DNA of 64,000 nucleotides, taken from contig NZ_JAKSYI010000110.1 of NCBI RefSeq assembly GCF_022829285.1, positions 43,686 through 107,685 of the forward strand, read 5' to 3'. Position numbers and translations under genes: made by a program. Each line of letters opens with the position of its first letter. The first letter of the stretch is position 1. The notes beneath the pieces were generated by a model. That model saw only the letters and a list, made by a program, of their open reading frames with translations, did not search any database and was not told the origin of the DNA. This document shows, piece after piece, positions 63,861 to 64,000 of this stretch. This stretch comes from Methylobacterium sp. J-078 (GTDB lineage Bacteria; Pseudomonadota; Alphaproteobacteria; Rhizobiales; Beijerinckiaceae).

Positions 63861-64000
63861 TAGAGCGTTTTCCACTTACTCCGGATCGTAGCCGGCGGCA
63901 GCGAAGTAGTTTGCGCACTCGGTTGGTGTGAAGGCGTCGAGCAGATCGCCGACGACACTCCAGAGCCGATTGACCGTGCGCTCGGCCGCTTTGCGCAGCA
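63861..64000 (-). mobile_element. Right-hand end of an IS630-type insertion sequence (partial)
   Basis: The IS runs off the window. Its last 42 transposase residues (LRKAAERTVNRLWSVVGDLLDAFTPTECANYFAAAGYDPE, stop at 63876-63878) match the C-terminal block of IS630 transposases, here DAFTPTECANYF. The end of the element is probably near 63861 (TA dinucleotide, then GAGCGTTTTCC), because IS630 elements target TA. It truncates the adenylating enzyme to its left. Confidence 0.82.
63876..64000 (-). CDS. IS630-family transposase, C-terminal end (partial)
   Basis: Only the last 40-41 codons are in the window. The reading AERTVNRLWSVVGDLLDAF then TPTECANYFAAAGYDPE is a good match for the closing helix pair of IS630 transposases; the catalytic DDE residues lie outside. 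Same strand as the truncated enzyme. Confidence 0.82.
   Translation of the reverse strand, partial: LRKAAERTVNRLWSVVGDLLDAFTPTECANYFAAAGYDPE

Overview
The window is about 70% GC chromosomal DNA, most likely from a Methylobacteriaceae alphaproteobacterium (Methylobacterium or Methylorubrum type). This is inferred from gene style rather than a marker gene: a BA14K-type glycine-rich secreted protein, a serine/alanine-glyoxylate aminotransferase of the methylotroph type, an imuA-imuB pair behind an alphaproteobacterial GTTC-N7-GTTC SOS box, an Omp25/RopB-type porin, and many palindromic intergenic repeats. About 62 genes are supported. I saw no tRNA, rRNA or CRISPR.

0-10 kb: the tail of a sigma-54 response regulator, an AlkA-type glycosylase, small secreted proteins, an MFS importer coupled to a FhuF-type siderophore-iron reductase, msrA, a divergent arsenic module (arsR-arsC-arsB against arsH around a palindromic operator), a lipase-like hydrolase, and an ArsR-family regulator facing an SDR gene across a perfect 10-9-10 operator. 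10-21 kb: a catabolic block (gamma-carbonic anhydrase-like protein, enoyl-CoA hydratase, CaiB/BaiF CoA-transferase, ACS-type MFS, glyoxylate aminotransferase) divergent from a GntR/FCD regulator. A threonine aldolase and a giant FAD/Fe-S oxidoreductase, divergent from each other, follow. Together these suggest import and breakdown of a small hydroxy or amino acid.

21-31 kb: small exported proteins, a DadA-like oxidase, a GINT1-like putative sugar-transfer protein, and a co-directional four-gene cluster (MFS, metallophosphoesterase, ArsB/NhaD-type transporter, duplicated YdcZ transporter). 31-38 kb: YaiI/DUF188 protein, membrane-anchored class III cyclase, aldo/keto reductase, OprP/OprO-type porin, class A penicillin-binding protein, then a 1.4 kb gene-poor stretch with a probable integrase remnant. 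38.7-41.8 kb: an autotransporter whose passenger is a PAP2 phosphatase.

42-50 kb: GNAT enzyme, glutamine amidotransferase, acyltransferase, HNH protein, serine hydrolase, an M50-like membrane protein with a degenerate zinc motif, a 68-residue protein behind a hairpin-rich leader, and the BA14K-type protein. 50-60 kb: TPP riboswitch and thiC, imuA-imuB, a collagen-like secreted protein, djlA-ampD, terC, a flavoprotein and a glycine-zipper lipoprotein. 60-64 kb: UreE with a very His-rich tail, then a lower-GC accessory stretch with a sugar-enzyme-type repeat protein, an outer-membrane barrel, and a CapK/PaaK-type adenylating enzyme truncated by an IS630-type insertion that runs off the right edge.
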